Positions 22,952-38,194 of a stretch of DNA of 56,216 nucleotides are shown piece after piece; the first letter of the stretch is position 1, and every line of letters begins with the position of its first letter. This DNA is from Pleurotus djamor (Eukaryota > Basidiomycota > Agaricomycetes > Agaricales > Pleurotaceae). Location of the stretch: contig JAPEVF010000275.1 of the NCBI GenBank assembly GCA_029747585.1, positions 1 to 56,216 on the forward strand, given 5' to 3'. The notes beneath the pieces are model-generated. The model did no database searches. It was not told where the DNA came from and saw nothing but the letters and a program-made list of their open reading frames with translations. The translations under genes were made by a program, and so were the position numbers.

Positions 22952-23870
22952 CTAATTATACCACTCCCTGAACTTTTCTTGTCGAGCTTCTGCCTTCGTA
23001 GTTACGTCGACCCATTCACCCGCTTCGTCCTTGACTTGGGCTTCAAATTTCTCCGATGACACAATTGCGAGGCGGTCTCCGGCCCATGGCCCACGTTCCT
23101 CTTCTTCGTCGTCATATCCCCAGACAATCATAGGCGAAAGACAATATTCGAAGGTCACTTTATCGGTTTCCTTCACATACTCTTTCCTTGTTACGTTGAT
23201 CATAACCTTCGACGCCATCTCTTTGATGAAATCATCCATGTTCCAGGAGCTGGTAAGCGATTTGTATCTGTATGTATCCTCCCTACTTGCCCAACTTGGC
23301 CTGTGGGATGTGTCTGGGTGCTTCGCAAAGGGTTCTTTGGAGACGCGAGGGAAACGCTCCTGAGCGGCCAAGTAAAGGATTGAGCCTTCACAACGTTCAT
23401 AACCGTCATCTACCATCTCCTGGAGATGGTACCATTCATCCGCTGACACACAACCTTCGGGGAGCTTGTCAGCGTTGTCACCAATACAGATGATCCTGGT
23501 GTATGCCCAAGACGAGAGGTATTCCCGAGCCCTTTTAGCAAGAAAAGGGTATGCGAACACGAATAGTTGGGAATTACTCGCGGCCATCGTGGCGATGCTC
23601 GTGGTAGACGTCATGTTCTCAAAGATGCGGCTGATCATCTCAGGAGGTAACTTGCTGAGGTCGCCTAGATCACTAATCGAAGTAGCGCGTCGAGGCCTGG
23701 AGGCAGCCCGGATAAGCCCTGAATCGAGGAAGCATAGTAAAGTGGAACGCTACCTGAATGTCTGGTGCGTCGTTTGCAAGAACTCTTCACAATCTTTGGT
23801 GGCATCGTACGCGGTTATCCATTTAGATACACCTGCATCATCGCCAAACTCTCCCCATTTTCCTAGATGA
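22952..23870 (-). CDS. F-box-like protein, 5' end uncertain
   Basis: The main exon ends with a stop at 22952 and is open upstream to about 23690. Just before the first internal Met it reads LSKLPPEMISRIFENMT, followed by a helix with SIATMAASNSQL, the pattern of an N-terminal F-box. F-box proteins recruit substrates to SCF ubiquitin ligases by binding Skp1. The remaining roughly 200 residues resemble the variable C-terminal halves of fungal F-box-like proteins and show no known repeat. An upstream exon near 23750-23870 (containing GKWGEFGDDAGVSKWITAYD) ends at a GTAGCG donor; the true start was not located. ZNG1 converges on it from the other side. Confidence 0.5.
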
Positions 23871-24142
23871 CCAGTGGTTTGCTGCTTGTCTAGACTGGCA
23901 CTACCAGTTGTGGGAGCAGATTAGTTGGGCAGCTCGTTCAGCAAAGCGACCCAATAACTTGCATGAGGAAGTATTGACCCATTGGTAATGGTTAGAAGTC
24001 AGGAGCTCGCAAGTGAGTCAGAGTCACAATGTGGTCGCGTTAGGGGTATGGAGTCTTTAGAGCGAGTTCTTTTACACATTACAACTTCGAAAAATACGAC
24101 AATGTACCCTTTGAGAAGGCTAATTAGCTGATGAAATGAAGG

Positions 24143-25350
24143 CTATGTTCGTATTCGGACAGACCTATCATGAAGAACATCGTTTCTGTGGTCCGATATG
24201 TCACATCGTCCCCATTCTACCGTATTCCACTTCATCCATCCCCAGCCTTCCTTAATCTAAAAAAGGGTAACTTAGATATATGCCAGGCATTGATCCATAA
24301 GCATAAGTAAAGCTTACTTCTGGCTTCTTATGTGGAGCAATCACAACAAGCCATTTAGATTTCGTGCTGAGTTCCCAGAGAAGTGCAAAAAGTTCAGACG
24401 GGCTTTCGACGAGGTGGAGGGCGAATGAACAGATAACCATTTCCAGGTGGCTAGACTCCGAGGTGGGGTCGTTAGAGGTATCTTCTGCCTCTGCGCCCGG
24501 GTTGTTCGCCTCAACTCCGATATCTATCTTGTGGATTGGCGCTGTGGACGGAGAAGGTAACTCTCCTTCTGCAACATCGCGAAACGAAAGGGATGCACAA
24601 GTTCTCAGTGTACGGCTCTGGTAAGCTGTTGCTGTATACTACGCATATGAGCGACGCTTAGGTTTAACATAAAGGCTGCTGCCTTACTGGGTCGGTTGCC
24701 AAAATTTTCGGCGGTTGCATAGTCTGCGGCAGAGGCGGGGGGACCAGTCCTTTCTTCCGAAGTTGGACTTTTGGAATTGGTGTTGCAGTTTCTGGACGTC
24801 CTGAAAGCCCAGACGCTTTGCCAAGTTGCCACCATTCTAGCACGGATATCGTCACCTCACCACTACATGTTCGACGTTTAGTGTTACTGATATCAAGACA
24901 CGTTCGAAAATGTCAACAGCTGACCTTCCTGTAGAAAGTTGAATCTTTTTACGTTTCCAGAGTGCTTCACACTAAACGACTAACCACAAGCGAGATCAAG
25001 TATCGTTGGGCCATTCATACAAAGCTCGTCTGTGTCCGTTCCCATGTCATGTAGGTACCATCTAACAAGACGAACCAATCAAGACCCAGAGTTGGCTCGC
25101 GATGACACAAAGACATACTCATTCAACCAATGGAAAATGCACGCCTTTACCCCAGGAAAATGGGGGTTTGAGTACGTCGCACCAACTTTGCGATAATACT
25201 ATGACTCAAGGATATCATCATCAACGATCAGAGACAAACTGAAGAAAGCACGTTGCGAACCTCGTCCACCCCAAATTCGCCATAATTATCACGCATGGAG
25301 TTGGATAAATTCCCTGAGGCAGACACGCGATCCCCGCGGTATCGCGACAT
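24143..25350 (-). CDS. SAM-dependent methyltransferase of a fungal conserved family, with 4-nt exon
   Basis: The start is at 25350 (MSRYRGDRVSASG). Exons visible are 25350-25261, 25198-25119, 25061-24985, 24925-24928 (four bases, GAAG), 24862 to about 24690, one from about 24640 to about 24320, and a last one ending at the stop at 24143. With the tiny exon included the protein reads ILDLACGSGEVTISVLEWW, a class I methyltransferase motif I with an acidic post-loop. Without it the SGE part is lost and the frame breaks. Later parts include ILATDP, LSFRD and ICSFALHLVESPSELFALLW (motif IV/V region), then LVVIAPHKKPE and GWGWMKWN. Substrate is unknown; such proteins are common in mushrooms and uncharacterised. 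The donor of exon 1 (GTTCGC) is unusual. Confidence 0.7.
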
Positions 25351-25600
25351 CTCAATTTGGCTGGACAGTGGAACGTTACCGCGATTTTATGGTGGAAAAA
25401 ATTGGTAAAGAAGGAACAAATACATAAGCGCCTAAATTTACGTCTCGCAGGGTTCGAATGTGGTTGAACGAAGGGTATGGTCGTATCCAAGAGACTACCT
25501 ACTCTCGGGAGATAATCAAAATTATGCTAGAACAGTGGACTTTGTATATACAGAGTGAACGAAATCATGAGTAGGGCATGCGTATACTTATTGATGGTCG

Positions 25601-29533
<3,933 letters not shown>

Positions 29534-29772
29534 CGTCGACGAAACCTTCACCTACGTGAAGGACGTCGAGTAGGGTGACCGTTGGAGAAGAAGCAAGAGT
29601 TGACGCTGCACAGGAAACGGCGAGTGTGATGAGAAACAGCAGTGGCTGCGTTTTATGGCTGTGATATGACGGAGATGTGAAGATGATAAGTACTTACCAA
29701 AATTTAGTTGCCAGATTTGGAATTTTGTGGCAAAAGTCAAGAAACCGAAATAATTTACCCACAAAATTGTTT

Positions 29773-30356
29773 ATGACGGCTTTCTCTCGTACCGCGACGC
29801 GTATCAAGGCATATTCCACGGAAGCTCAGTATTCGCTGGACCTCGACGCGTCTCATCGCTTGGTCGCCACCATCCATAACGACGACAATGCTGATATCGA
29901 AAACACGGAGGTCGCGTCGATCCCAAAAGTCCAGTCGCGTTTTCCGGACGATATCGACGCCTTCCTGGGATCCAGCCTCCGCATCTCGCTCTCTGGCGCG
30001 TTAGACCAACAGACGGTCGCTGCGGAGGAGATAAAACGATCTGCAGTCTGCAGGCAGTTGATCAAGTACCTACGACTTGTGCGTGTTTTCATTTCAAACC
30101 TGTTCTCGGAGGCTGAACACCACACAGAACGCTGAGCAACTTGGCCTGGAAGTCGTCTCTGAATGTCGTCTACCAGAAGGCTGTGATGATGACGGTGAGT
30201 AGATATGTCTCTGCTTGTGGGAATGGAGGATAACCTGGGGGTTGGTTCTTAGATTTTTGCGATGACCCTTACAGTGAGTGGATATATGCGTGTTCAAAAC
30301 ATGAAGAATCCTCATTTTATAGTTGTTCTCATTCCGAACGAACCCCTTTCACCTGA
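29773..30356 (+). CDS. Unknown small protein, three exons
   Basis: Exons 29773-30078, 30128-30194 and 30253-30356 join in phase (GTGCGT, GTGAGT donors) and give about 158 aa. The protein starts MTAFSRTATRIKAYSTEAQY, which has the Arg/Ser/Ala bias of a weak mitochondrial presequence. It continues with a hydrophilic body including DASHRLVATIHNDDNADIEN and IDAFLGSSLRISLSGALD, an acidic patch with several Cys (EGCDDDD, FCDDPY) and a short Ser/His-rich end. I do not recognise the family. It is divergent from PKC1, sharing about 240 bp of upstream sequence. The third exon is the least secure part. Confidence 0.5.
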
Positions 30357-30827
30357 CTCCAACACTACACACGTTAAACTCGTCTCCATACACCTAAAAT
30401 ATGCATGGAAGTCTAAGGAGATCCATCCGGACGGGACCCAAACGGCGGTCTCGGATGATTCCCATCCATTTGCTTCCAAGTTGCTTCTCCCAATTAGCTT
30501 AATGCTAGCCGATGTCCACCAGAAATTCATCTCACGGCTGGTCAAGTGAGTCAACCACTTTGTTCTCGTCTACAAATTTATTCATCCCGATATACAGACG
30601 ATATCCATTAATATTCGGGCTCTGGGGACGGGTGAGTGCTGATCATCTTGAGCCGTCAGTGGGGTGGTCGATTTAGTACCCAAGTCGGGGAAGCGGGGAA
30701 GCGGGGGATAGTCACCGTCAGAATGGGGGTCTGGCGACTGAGCTTTCGATTTCAGCGGTATGAAATAAATCGCTCAAAACCGCCTGCCCCAAAAATTATC
30801 CACGTCTTGGATTCCGCTTCGTTTACA
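30357..30827. other. Intergenic, nothing recognised
   Basis: A plausible coding frame at 30262-30549 was considered (ending FISRLVK) but it overlaps the last exon of the upstream gene in another frame. No RNA gene or repeat was seen. Confidence 0.4.
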
Positions 30828-32295
30828 ATGACGAGTATCCCCCTGGACCCCGTCTCGACCGATCTCCTGTCTCTTTGCTATGCTATAGCTGCGCGTTGCC
30901 CTTGAGCTTGAATCCACCCTGGACTTGAGGCTGCGTCTGGCCACCCCGACAACTTTCGGACTTGGAAATTGGCATTCCCAATACCCCGGCACGCCCTTGT
31001 TGAAAAACTCTCTCACCGTGCTGTTCCGTTTACTTACGCAGTTTCAATAGGGCCTCAAGCAAGAGGCTACGTTTTTCTCGCCCATCGCCCGATCTATATC
31101 GAATATCATCTCTCGCTCGCCTAACCAAACATTCAGAAACCAAGCCACCACGCTGATCAACGTAAGTTCGCGTATGGGAAGCATTGAAGGTCATCTGACA
31201 ATGTTTCCAGAAACTTAGAGAACGACACGCTTCGTCCGTGACCGCTTCCACATCGGCTCTCTCACAGTATCTCGGAGACAAGAGCCTTACTGCCGTTGCC
31301 TCGTCGTCCCCTCATCTAGGAACGGAAGAAAGCATTTGTAGCGCGTTGACGATATTGTACAAGTCTGGTACTACGCGTCCGCAGTTCCGCCCGACAGTTC
31401 GTCAGCATCCCTCGTCTTTCCGAAGCGAACTGCTCATTGTATGTAGGAACTAGCTGCACAAGAAAAGGACGATGTTCTATTTACTGAGGCTGCCCACGAC
31501 ACTGGTACTCTTCAAGCTACTACATCACCTGATCAACCCTTTCTCGACTTGCCTATCGCTGACGAAGACGCTCCTCACGTACCTCTATTGTCTCTTGCTG
31601 GTCCCGGCCCTACGAAAGAACAATACGATGCTTTGCTCTGGATGCTCGGCTTGCCTGACCCAAATGATTCTCAAGCTCGCGTTGATGTGTTGGAATCACC
31701 GCCTTCTCCGTTTCACGCCCCAAGCTCACCTGCCAAGAACTCGTGTTCGTCAGCGAACCCTCCTGTTAATGACTGTGCTTCTCTGGCCCACCTGTCTTAC
31801 CCCGTTCAGTCCGCTACAGACGGCTCGGTTTTACTAAATGCAGACGGTTCCCACCAGGATGTTTCTTTGGCCGCGGCTGTCACTGCTTCGAGTGTTCCTG
31901 ACGATGATGATGAGAACGTCTTCTGTATTGATATCGATGATGACGGTGACGAGGACGAAGACAAAGACGCGCTCGACTACTGCGAAATGGACATTTGCCT
32001 TGCTGCTTTTGACATGGACATGGACGTCGATACCAGGCCGAAGAAGCAAGAGCCGGAGATGACGTTTTTGATGGATTCAGATTCGGACGGGCTGGAGGAA
32101 TTCGATTGGGACGAAGGCATGGCATCGGTTCCTATTAGTATCTCGCCTCCTTCAAGCTCAAATGGTTCTCACGTCGACCTTGCCCTTGTACAACATCTGA
32201 CCAGGTTGACCGGGGGAAGTGCGGGATCCGAGATTAAACATTGTATGGGATGGGAAGAGGAAGAGACACAGGAAGACGACATGTTTCTAGTATGA
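30828..32295 (+). CDS. Unknown acidic protein, multi-exon
   Basis: The start is at 30828 (MTSIPLDPVSTDLLSLCYAI). It is followed by an exon at about 31052-31160 (ATFFSPIARSISNIISRS), one at about 31212-31397 and a long last exon from about 31449 to the stop at 32295. Junctions use GTAAGT/CCAG and GTCAGC/TAG signals and keep frame. The N-terminal 130 residues look helical; the rest is disordered and very acidic, with DDDDENVFCIDIDDDGDEDE and a conserved-looking end (EFDWDEGMASVPI, then KHCMGWEEEE). No known domain was recognised. Acidic tails of this kind occur in nuclear and transcription-linked proteins, but that is only suggestive. Confidence 0.5.
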
Positions 32296-32630
32296 TAGTG
32301 AGCTTGGTGTGTTATCTGATGTTACAATATGGCAGATAAACCGCTTGGAGATGGACGGGTGCTTCTGAGGATCGAGGCGAAAGATTGTCACGATGAAGTC
32401 ATTTGGGACTCCGCCCCAGACTCCGCTCGCGCATGCCTGTGAGATAAAAATACCTAGACGCGGCTGGATCCATACCACCAAGGCCTCCAGCTTCTCCTGC
32501 ACTCATCGTTGCAACGACCACCTCAACGCAGCTCCCTTTTCCCTTCTCCTCCTCCCTCCTCTCTTATCTTCTCCTCCTCCTCCTCGTACCTTTTGCACAC
32601 ACCCGCCCTTGAGCTTATCCGCTTACCACC
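32296..32630 (+). promoter_or_regulatory. Upstream region of endosulfine gene, CT-rich leader
   Basis: The 110 bases before the start codon are strongly pyrimidine-rich (CTCCTCCTCC runs at about 32540-32585), as in many highly expressed fungal promoters and 5' UTRs. No TATA box was identified. Confidence 0.4.
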
Positions 32631-33238
32631 ATGCTACCAGCCAAGCGCAACAAAGTCGACATCAGCGTAAGTCACACGCAATCCCGACGTCATCCAATTG
32701 ATGCTGATCTTTGGTTTCTTGCAGAAATTGACGGAGGAGGAGCAGAAGCTCTTCCGTCTCTATGGAAAGTTGCCTACGCACAAGAATGTTCTTACCAAGA
32801 TGCAGAAGGTATTCGGAATCTTCACCTCTATCACCAGCCATTCCTCACGATCACGTTCAATCGCAGGATCGGAAGTACTTTGACTCTGGCGATTATGCTC
32901 TTTCAAAGGCTGGCGTAGCTCCTCAGACTACCGTCGGTACAGCCATTCCCAATCCTCAGAAGTGCGTACCGGTCATCTTATGACCCGCGATGATCGTTTT
33001 GCTGACGAATTTGCTTCCGTATCATTTTTCTTTCTTCGACGTTGGGCATCGCAACAGCATTCCGCATGCGTCGTCTCCAAGTGGCAACGGTCATCAGACA
33101 CTCTCCATCTCCCCCACCAACCCTACAAGTCCCGTGAACAAAGAGAGTGGCCTCTCCCACCACGAGGTCGCCGAGGATGCTCCTGTGGAACCTGTTTCAG
33201 ATCTCCCTGTCGAGAAACCTGCAGTCACTGCGGAGTAA
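32631..33238 (+). CDS. IGO1: Endosulfine (ENSA/ARPP-19), PP2A inhibitor
   Basis: Four exons (32631-32666, 32725-32808, 32867-32961, 33058-33238) give 131 aa in phase. The core KLPTHKNVLTKMQKDRKYFD followed by SGDYALSKAG contains the invariant FDSGDY motif. In yeast the serine of this motif is phosphorylated by Rim15 (Greatwall in animals), which turns the protein into an inhibitor of PP2A-B55. It then promotes entry into quiescence, mRNA protection or mitosis. The C-terminal half is Ser/Pro-rich and disordered, as in other fungal members. Length and motif are normal. The gene converges on URC1. Confidence 0.93.
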
Positions 33239-33771
33239 ACCATCCTACACGCTTCTCGGCTCCTCCTTTCACTTGTCGTTTACGCTTCTTGGAATAATAC
33301 TACCCAATTGTCCATAAGTATTTTGCTACCGGGCACGCATTTTTATGGCCACGATGCTTTCCCCCTTCCCCCACATGCCCTGATCCGATACAGAGCATAA
33401 ACCAAACTGTACCATTATTGATTACTGATTTGCCTTTGGGGTTATTACATATGCCACCGTCCTCGTTACATACCGTATATTTCACACATTGATGTGGTTC
33501 TTCCATCGGGTGGCCCATTTCTGCTTCAAGAAGTAATGGCATGGTGTCATCGATAGGGGTGACCAAGGAGACTAGGGGTGTTTAGCAGGCTTGAATCTAT
33601 TTTTGGGGTTGGACGAGACAGAACCCTCAAATGCCACTCCGTTCTTACCACTTTGTGGAGTCCTCGGCGTCGTATGATCATCTCGAAGGCTCGACTAAGC
33701 TCAAAATTACCTTCAAGAACAATATCCAACTTTCCCGAAAAAGCATTCTAAAGTTACAGAAAACGCACAGA
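33239..33771. other. Convergent 3' intergenic region
   Basis: About 530 bp between the stops of endosulfine (plus) and URC1 (minus). It should hold both 3' UTRs. No coding or RNA gene was recognised. Confidence 0.5.
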
Positions 33772-35984
33772 CTAATGATCAGTTTCCTCCCAAGTCCTTC
33801 CAACCGTCTTCACAAGATCGGCTTCTGTCAGTTTCTTGGTACTGGAGAAGTAGCCAGCCGCGATCTTGGCGTCGATCTCCACGCGAGAGTCGGGCGGGAT
33901 GAGGTAGTCTATCCAGGTGAAACAAAGGAGGTTTGTGATCAGTAAGGAGGAAGAAGCTACGGAAGCAGGAGTGTGAGGGAGGGAACAGGATAGTGACATA
34001 CCAGGGATGTCATAGCGGTGTAGGATGGGTATTCCGCTCTTCACGATCGCGTCGTATTTCCTGATCAAACGTCGAAAGTTAGTGATGCAATGAAGAAGGG
34101 GAAAGGAGGGTAACAGACATGTCACTCATGGACACCATTCTGTCGATTTTGCGTATTCCAAGCCAGTGGAGAACGTCTGGCATCAAAGCCTGGAAACGCA
34201 TATCCTTCACACCAGCGATAAGTTCCGTGGACTTGAAGTACTTGTCAGCTGAGTCGCCACCACGTTTACGGAGGTTGTAAACGAGATATCTATAGCAAGG
34301 AGACATTAGGGATGTCCAGTCCAACCTGGACGGACCGAAAGACTCACTTGGTGACTTCGCCGAGAGCTCGACCCTCCTTTCTGAAGTACACGACAACACC
34401 GACACCGCCTAAAAATAAGTGATGAGGGGAATGGAAAGAGCCACCGCGAAACCCGAGCGATAAATACCTTTCTGAGCTCCGCGGATACATTCTTCAATGG
34501 CGTAAGTCAAGTATGGTTTGCATGTACAGATATCGGATCCGAAGACATCAGAGCCATTGCCTATTCATCTCAGAAAAACGCGTTTGAATCAGCCGGTTTG
34601 GCCGGGAGATATAACTGGCAAACTCACATTCATCATGAACTCGGAGGGTGAGCTCCTTGCTCTCGTCGTAAAGATACTCTGGGTTACCGACTATCCCCAT
34701 GTAAAGAATTGAGTTGAAGAGCTGTGCCTATGATGCAATTAAAAACTGACAGATATACACGGTGAGATTGCCGATAGGCGGCAAGAATATCTTGATGTCA
34801 GGGCGCGTAATGAGTTCGGGGTACATTCCTCCTGTGTCTTCGAATAGTGCGCGACGAAGGAGGCTTTCGGAGCTTTAGAATCCATGTAAGCACACCGGGA
34901 TAGATCAAGGAAGGAAAGAATGCCTACATGCCGAAGCGCTCAGCGACACCGGGGAGATACCAAACGGGCTCGACGGCAGCCTTGCTCACGAAGACCTCCA
35001 CCCCATTGTCCGCCGTACTCGGCGTGCCATCGGGATTCGACAACGGCCGACTCTTCATAACAATCTTACCATCAACAACAAGGTCACCCTTCCTGAAAGC
35101 CTCGTCCAGTTCGCTCATCTTCAAGTGCGCCTTGGTGACGGCGATGCTAGGACGGATGTCCAGCTTATCTTCAAGCTCTTTGGCGAACTTCTGTTGGATA
35201 AGATGACCATACGGATCGAAGGAGACGATCTTGGTTGGATCGGACCAGGCAGGTTGGTAGGGGATATCAACAGGAGGCTCAGTCAAGCTGAAATCCGGTC
35301 GATGGGTAGGCGAAAGCGTGCCCATTGCGATAGCCAAGGCACGATAGATCGAATACGATCCGGAGTGGGCACCAATGGCATTTCGGTGTTTCAGAGAAGA
35401 CGGAAGACGCGAACAGATGACTGGACCACGTTCAGAGGCCGTAGCAGCTCCCCACTGCAATGGATACGGCGTATTTCCATGCTGATCGGGGTAGGCTGGG
35501 ATGGTTGTTAGTATGAAAGTCTAAACGACGGCGAGCCCCTATCGGTGTGGGGGTAAGATCCGCGTATTACTCACTTGTCAAGTGGACGCGTCCTGGGTAG
35601 AGAAGCTTTTCCCTCTCCTTGTCCGACAACGTAGCCGTGCTCTTGGGTGGTTCCGCCGCAGGTGTGATCGTCGCGGTCAACGGTACAGGCTTCGAATCAG
35701 GGGGGCTGCCCACGGGCGTCGATTCCACCGAAATGGATCTTTGATGGATTGCGACACCAGGTCTCTCATGGTGTTGATGGTGGTGGTGATGCCCATGTCC
35801 CGATGATTGCTCGAGCGCATCCAACTGTCACGATTCCAGATTAGAATCAGTAGGCCCAAGAGCGGGCGTATAACAGTGAAACATATTGAGAACGAACCTT
35901 GGCTTGCATTGTTTGCTGCGAGACCTGGATGGCCTGCAGCTGCGCGAGTATCTGGGTTAATGCCGCGTCCGATGTTGAAGACAT
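33772..35984 (-). CDS. URC1: GTP cyclohydrolase II-like uracil catabolism protein Urc1
   Basis: The first exon starts at 35984 (MSSTSDAALTQILAQLQAIQ) and is followed by a His-rich exon (HGHHHHHQHHE, 35824-35570). The long exon near 35460-34925 holds HRNAIGAHSGSYSIYRALAI and AMGTLSPTHRPDFSLTEPP, and ends VEPVWYLPGVAERFGM. Later exons give the zinc site region GSDICTCKPYL (near 34520), the catalytic-loop-like YFRKEGRALGEVTK (near 34350) and LRKRGGDSADKYFKSTELI. The stop is at 33772. The protein belongs to the RibA-like family whose Lachancea kluyveri member is required for growth on uracil through the URC pathway. It is probably cytosolic. The N-terminal coiled/His-rich extension is an addition to the RibA fold. 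At least seven exons are present. Confidence 0.85.
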
Positions 35985-36147
35985 GGTGGTGGTAGAGATG
36001 AAAGGTTGTCGCAAGACCAGTGTTGGAGTTAGTGGGCCTTGTGGCCGAGGCGAGGCAATTCACGTAAGCGCTGACTTGACCCTGGCGCCTGTCTATCCAT
36101 CATTTCAACTTGCTCTTCTCGTCGACATACAATACTTGAATACTTCA

Positions 36148-36576
36148 ATGCTTCACGTTCTTGATGTGGCCTCCAGCTACTTCGCCACCCAAAGTATCAA
36201 TATCTATCTATGCTCTGGGTACTTCCAAGCACTGGATCCTGTAGCTATCCAGGTTCACCTACGGGCGGAAGAATTGGAATTTCGACGATGGTTTGCCTTC
36301 CAATTGAACTTCTGTGAAATAATCGGCTCTGGTGGCATCCAAACCAGAACTCGAAGACGACCTACGTCGCCCGATGACTCAGCGAGGGCAAATTCATGGC
36401 TTTCAACACGCAGACTGAGATTTGAAAGCCAGCGGACTTATCGAAACTTGGCTTCCCCTTCGTTCATTTTGTGCGATTTCTGCGATCATCATTTTCCCCG
36501 GCGGACGGCTATGTATCTTCATATGTCCTCTATTCATCGCTTCTCATGGAACACTCCTGCCTCTGTAGCCTGGTGA
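36148..36576 (+). CDS. Putative small protein with one C2H2 zinc finger
   Basis: The open frame from ATG at 36148 ends FILCDFCDHHFPRRTAMYLH then MSSIH and a short tail. This is a textbook C-x2-C-x12-H-x4-H finger, with Phe in the usual core position and Met where Leu is usual. The preceding 110 residues are unremarkable and no neighbouring exon was found, so the gene may extend upstream or may be a pseudogene. The finger is the only support. It is divergent from URC1. Confidence 0.35.
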   Translation: MLHVLDVASSYFATQSINIYLCSGYFQALDPVAIQVHLRAEELEFRRWFAFQLNFCEIIGSGGIQTRTRRRPTSPDDSARANSWLSTRRLRFESQRTYRNLASPSFILCDFCDHHFPRRTAMYLHMSSIHRFSWNTPASVAW

Positions 36577-36966
36577 ATTGGTACCGAGCTTGGTTGTTCG
36601 CATCACACACGGCGGAAACGAATAATCTACTAACGATAGCCAATGATACGAGGAAGGAACCGCAAGCGAAGTCAATCAACCTGGCAGCGCTCAGACTATG
36701 CCTCCTCAGTTCTGGGAATTCCACCGGCTGCAGTCGAAATGAAACATCGTGTGGTGTGCGGTAGCGACAATTCGGATGCCTGTTCGGATATGCTATAAAG
36801 AGTGTTGTATTCGAACATATGGGTAGAACACCTTTCTCCATCTAGTGTCGTAATTGTCCGGCAGGGTGGATATAAAGGCTCTAAACTTGAAGGTCCTCAG
36901 CCCAACAGCCCAACGACTTCGATCCCTTCCTACCCCAAAGCCTTATACATTCTCCATTGACACCAC
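36577..36966. other. Intergenic, nothing recognised
   Basis: Upstream region of the beta-prism-like gene. No coding signal was seen. Confidence 0.4.
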
Positions 36967-37554
36967 ATGGCTGACTTTGTAAAAGATATAAAAGTAAGCA
37001 TGCACCCAGGCTATGACTACTGACGTCGCAGGCAGGCTCATTTTTCGTCATTAGGTTGTCCTTCAGGATAGTTGGCAACCACCCAACGACTGTCTCCGTG
37101 ACCTGAGCGAAATTGGCGAGCACGAAGTCAACCGTGGTTTCGGGGGAAAGTCAGTATTTGATAATCTTGGCTCGGGAACGTCCTATACTCACGCTTGACT
37201 TCTACGCGTAGATATGTATACCTGATCCCTGTGTTCACCAACTCGTCAAATGACGCAGGGACCTACGTGGAACTTGAAATCGACGATTCGTCAAAGGAGG
37301 GGCAAGTTGACCTCGCAGCAGGAGCTGGTGGAAAATATCGTTACTTGAGCGTCATCCGCAATCGTGAAGATAACAAGAAGATCACCTCCATGGCTTTGTA
37401 TCGCAAGTCCCACGATGCTGGTCCTATGAAAGAGCAGGAAGCTAACCAACTGGGGTATGACCGGATATCTGAGGATCTCAACAAGGATCGTGGTGGCGAT
37501 TACCTACACGTTATTTACACTGTTACTTCTATCACAACTCCCACCTCGTCGTAG
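36967..37554 (+). CDS. Small MABP/beta-prism-like protein
   Basis: Three exons (36967-36993, 37055-37149, 37212-37554) join in phase and give 154 aa. The body contains repeated strand motifs of the form DLxxGxGGxYxYL: VDLAAGAGGKYRYLSV and EDLNKDRGGDYLHVIY, with ITSMALYRK between them. This spacing resembles the MABP beta-prism domain found in MVB12-type and membrane-associated proteins. There is no signal peptide or membrane segment, so it is probably cytosolic or released without the classical pathway, as many small fungal lectin-like proteins are. Binding partner is unknown and the family call is by pattern only. Confidence 0.55.
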
Positions 37555-38194
37555 ACTCCTGGAGTTTGTAGTCTAGTTTTCCTTCATATCCACTGAATTG
37601 CATACACCATTTGTCCGGCCATCAATGCATCACCGCCTGTTGGCAGAGCACTTGGAACGGCTCGAAGCAAGGACTCAGGAGTCAGGTTTTCACGTGACTC
37701 GAGCATCCATCTTAGCCAAGCTCCAACCAAGTTCTCTCAGTCTGAGTCTGCATCCAGTCGTCGCGTACAACCTTCTTCATGTGGAGCAGCCAAAGAGAGG
37801 GTCCAACCCATTCCTCCTATAAGACTTGGTCGAATTCGAGGGGTATCCAATACGCGCAATTCCAACGCAATTCAGTAAGACCTTGCTTTGAAGAAATTTC
37901 CCCAGTGAGCTAGTTATTCATAGTTTTTATCTAAGTATAGGGAACATAGGCGCATCCATCGCAATACTTATCAGCCTGCAAAGGTTAGGGCACGTTGGGG
38001 GAGTTCGTCTCCACAACCTGCAACCACGTAATCACCAAGAGCACCTTCGCCAGAGTTCTGCAAATTGGAGCGGACAGCCATGATGTCTTGATGCCGCCTA
38101 GTCGACGTCACATCCGGTTCATCTTGCAGGCCATGCTCCTCCATCATCGTTATATAGTCTCACTCGCCCAGTCGATCTCCTAACGTAACGACCA
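37555..38194. other. Intergenic, nothing recognised
   Basis: About 640 bp between two plus-strand genes. It should hold the promoter of the oxidoreductase. No gene or repeat was recognised. Confidence 0.4.

Noticed and set aside
29677..29772. Upstream start for the small gene at 29773
   Set aside because: The frame is open to 29677 but the extension has no coding character, and the ATG at 29773 begins a presequence-like N-terminus.
30262..30549. Separate gene with the end FISRLVK
   Set aside because: It overlaps the third exon of the 29773 gene in another frame and shows no domain or splice support.
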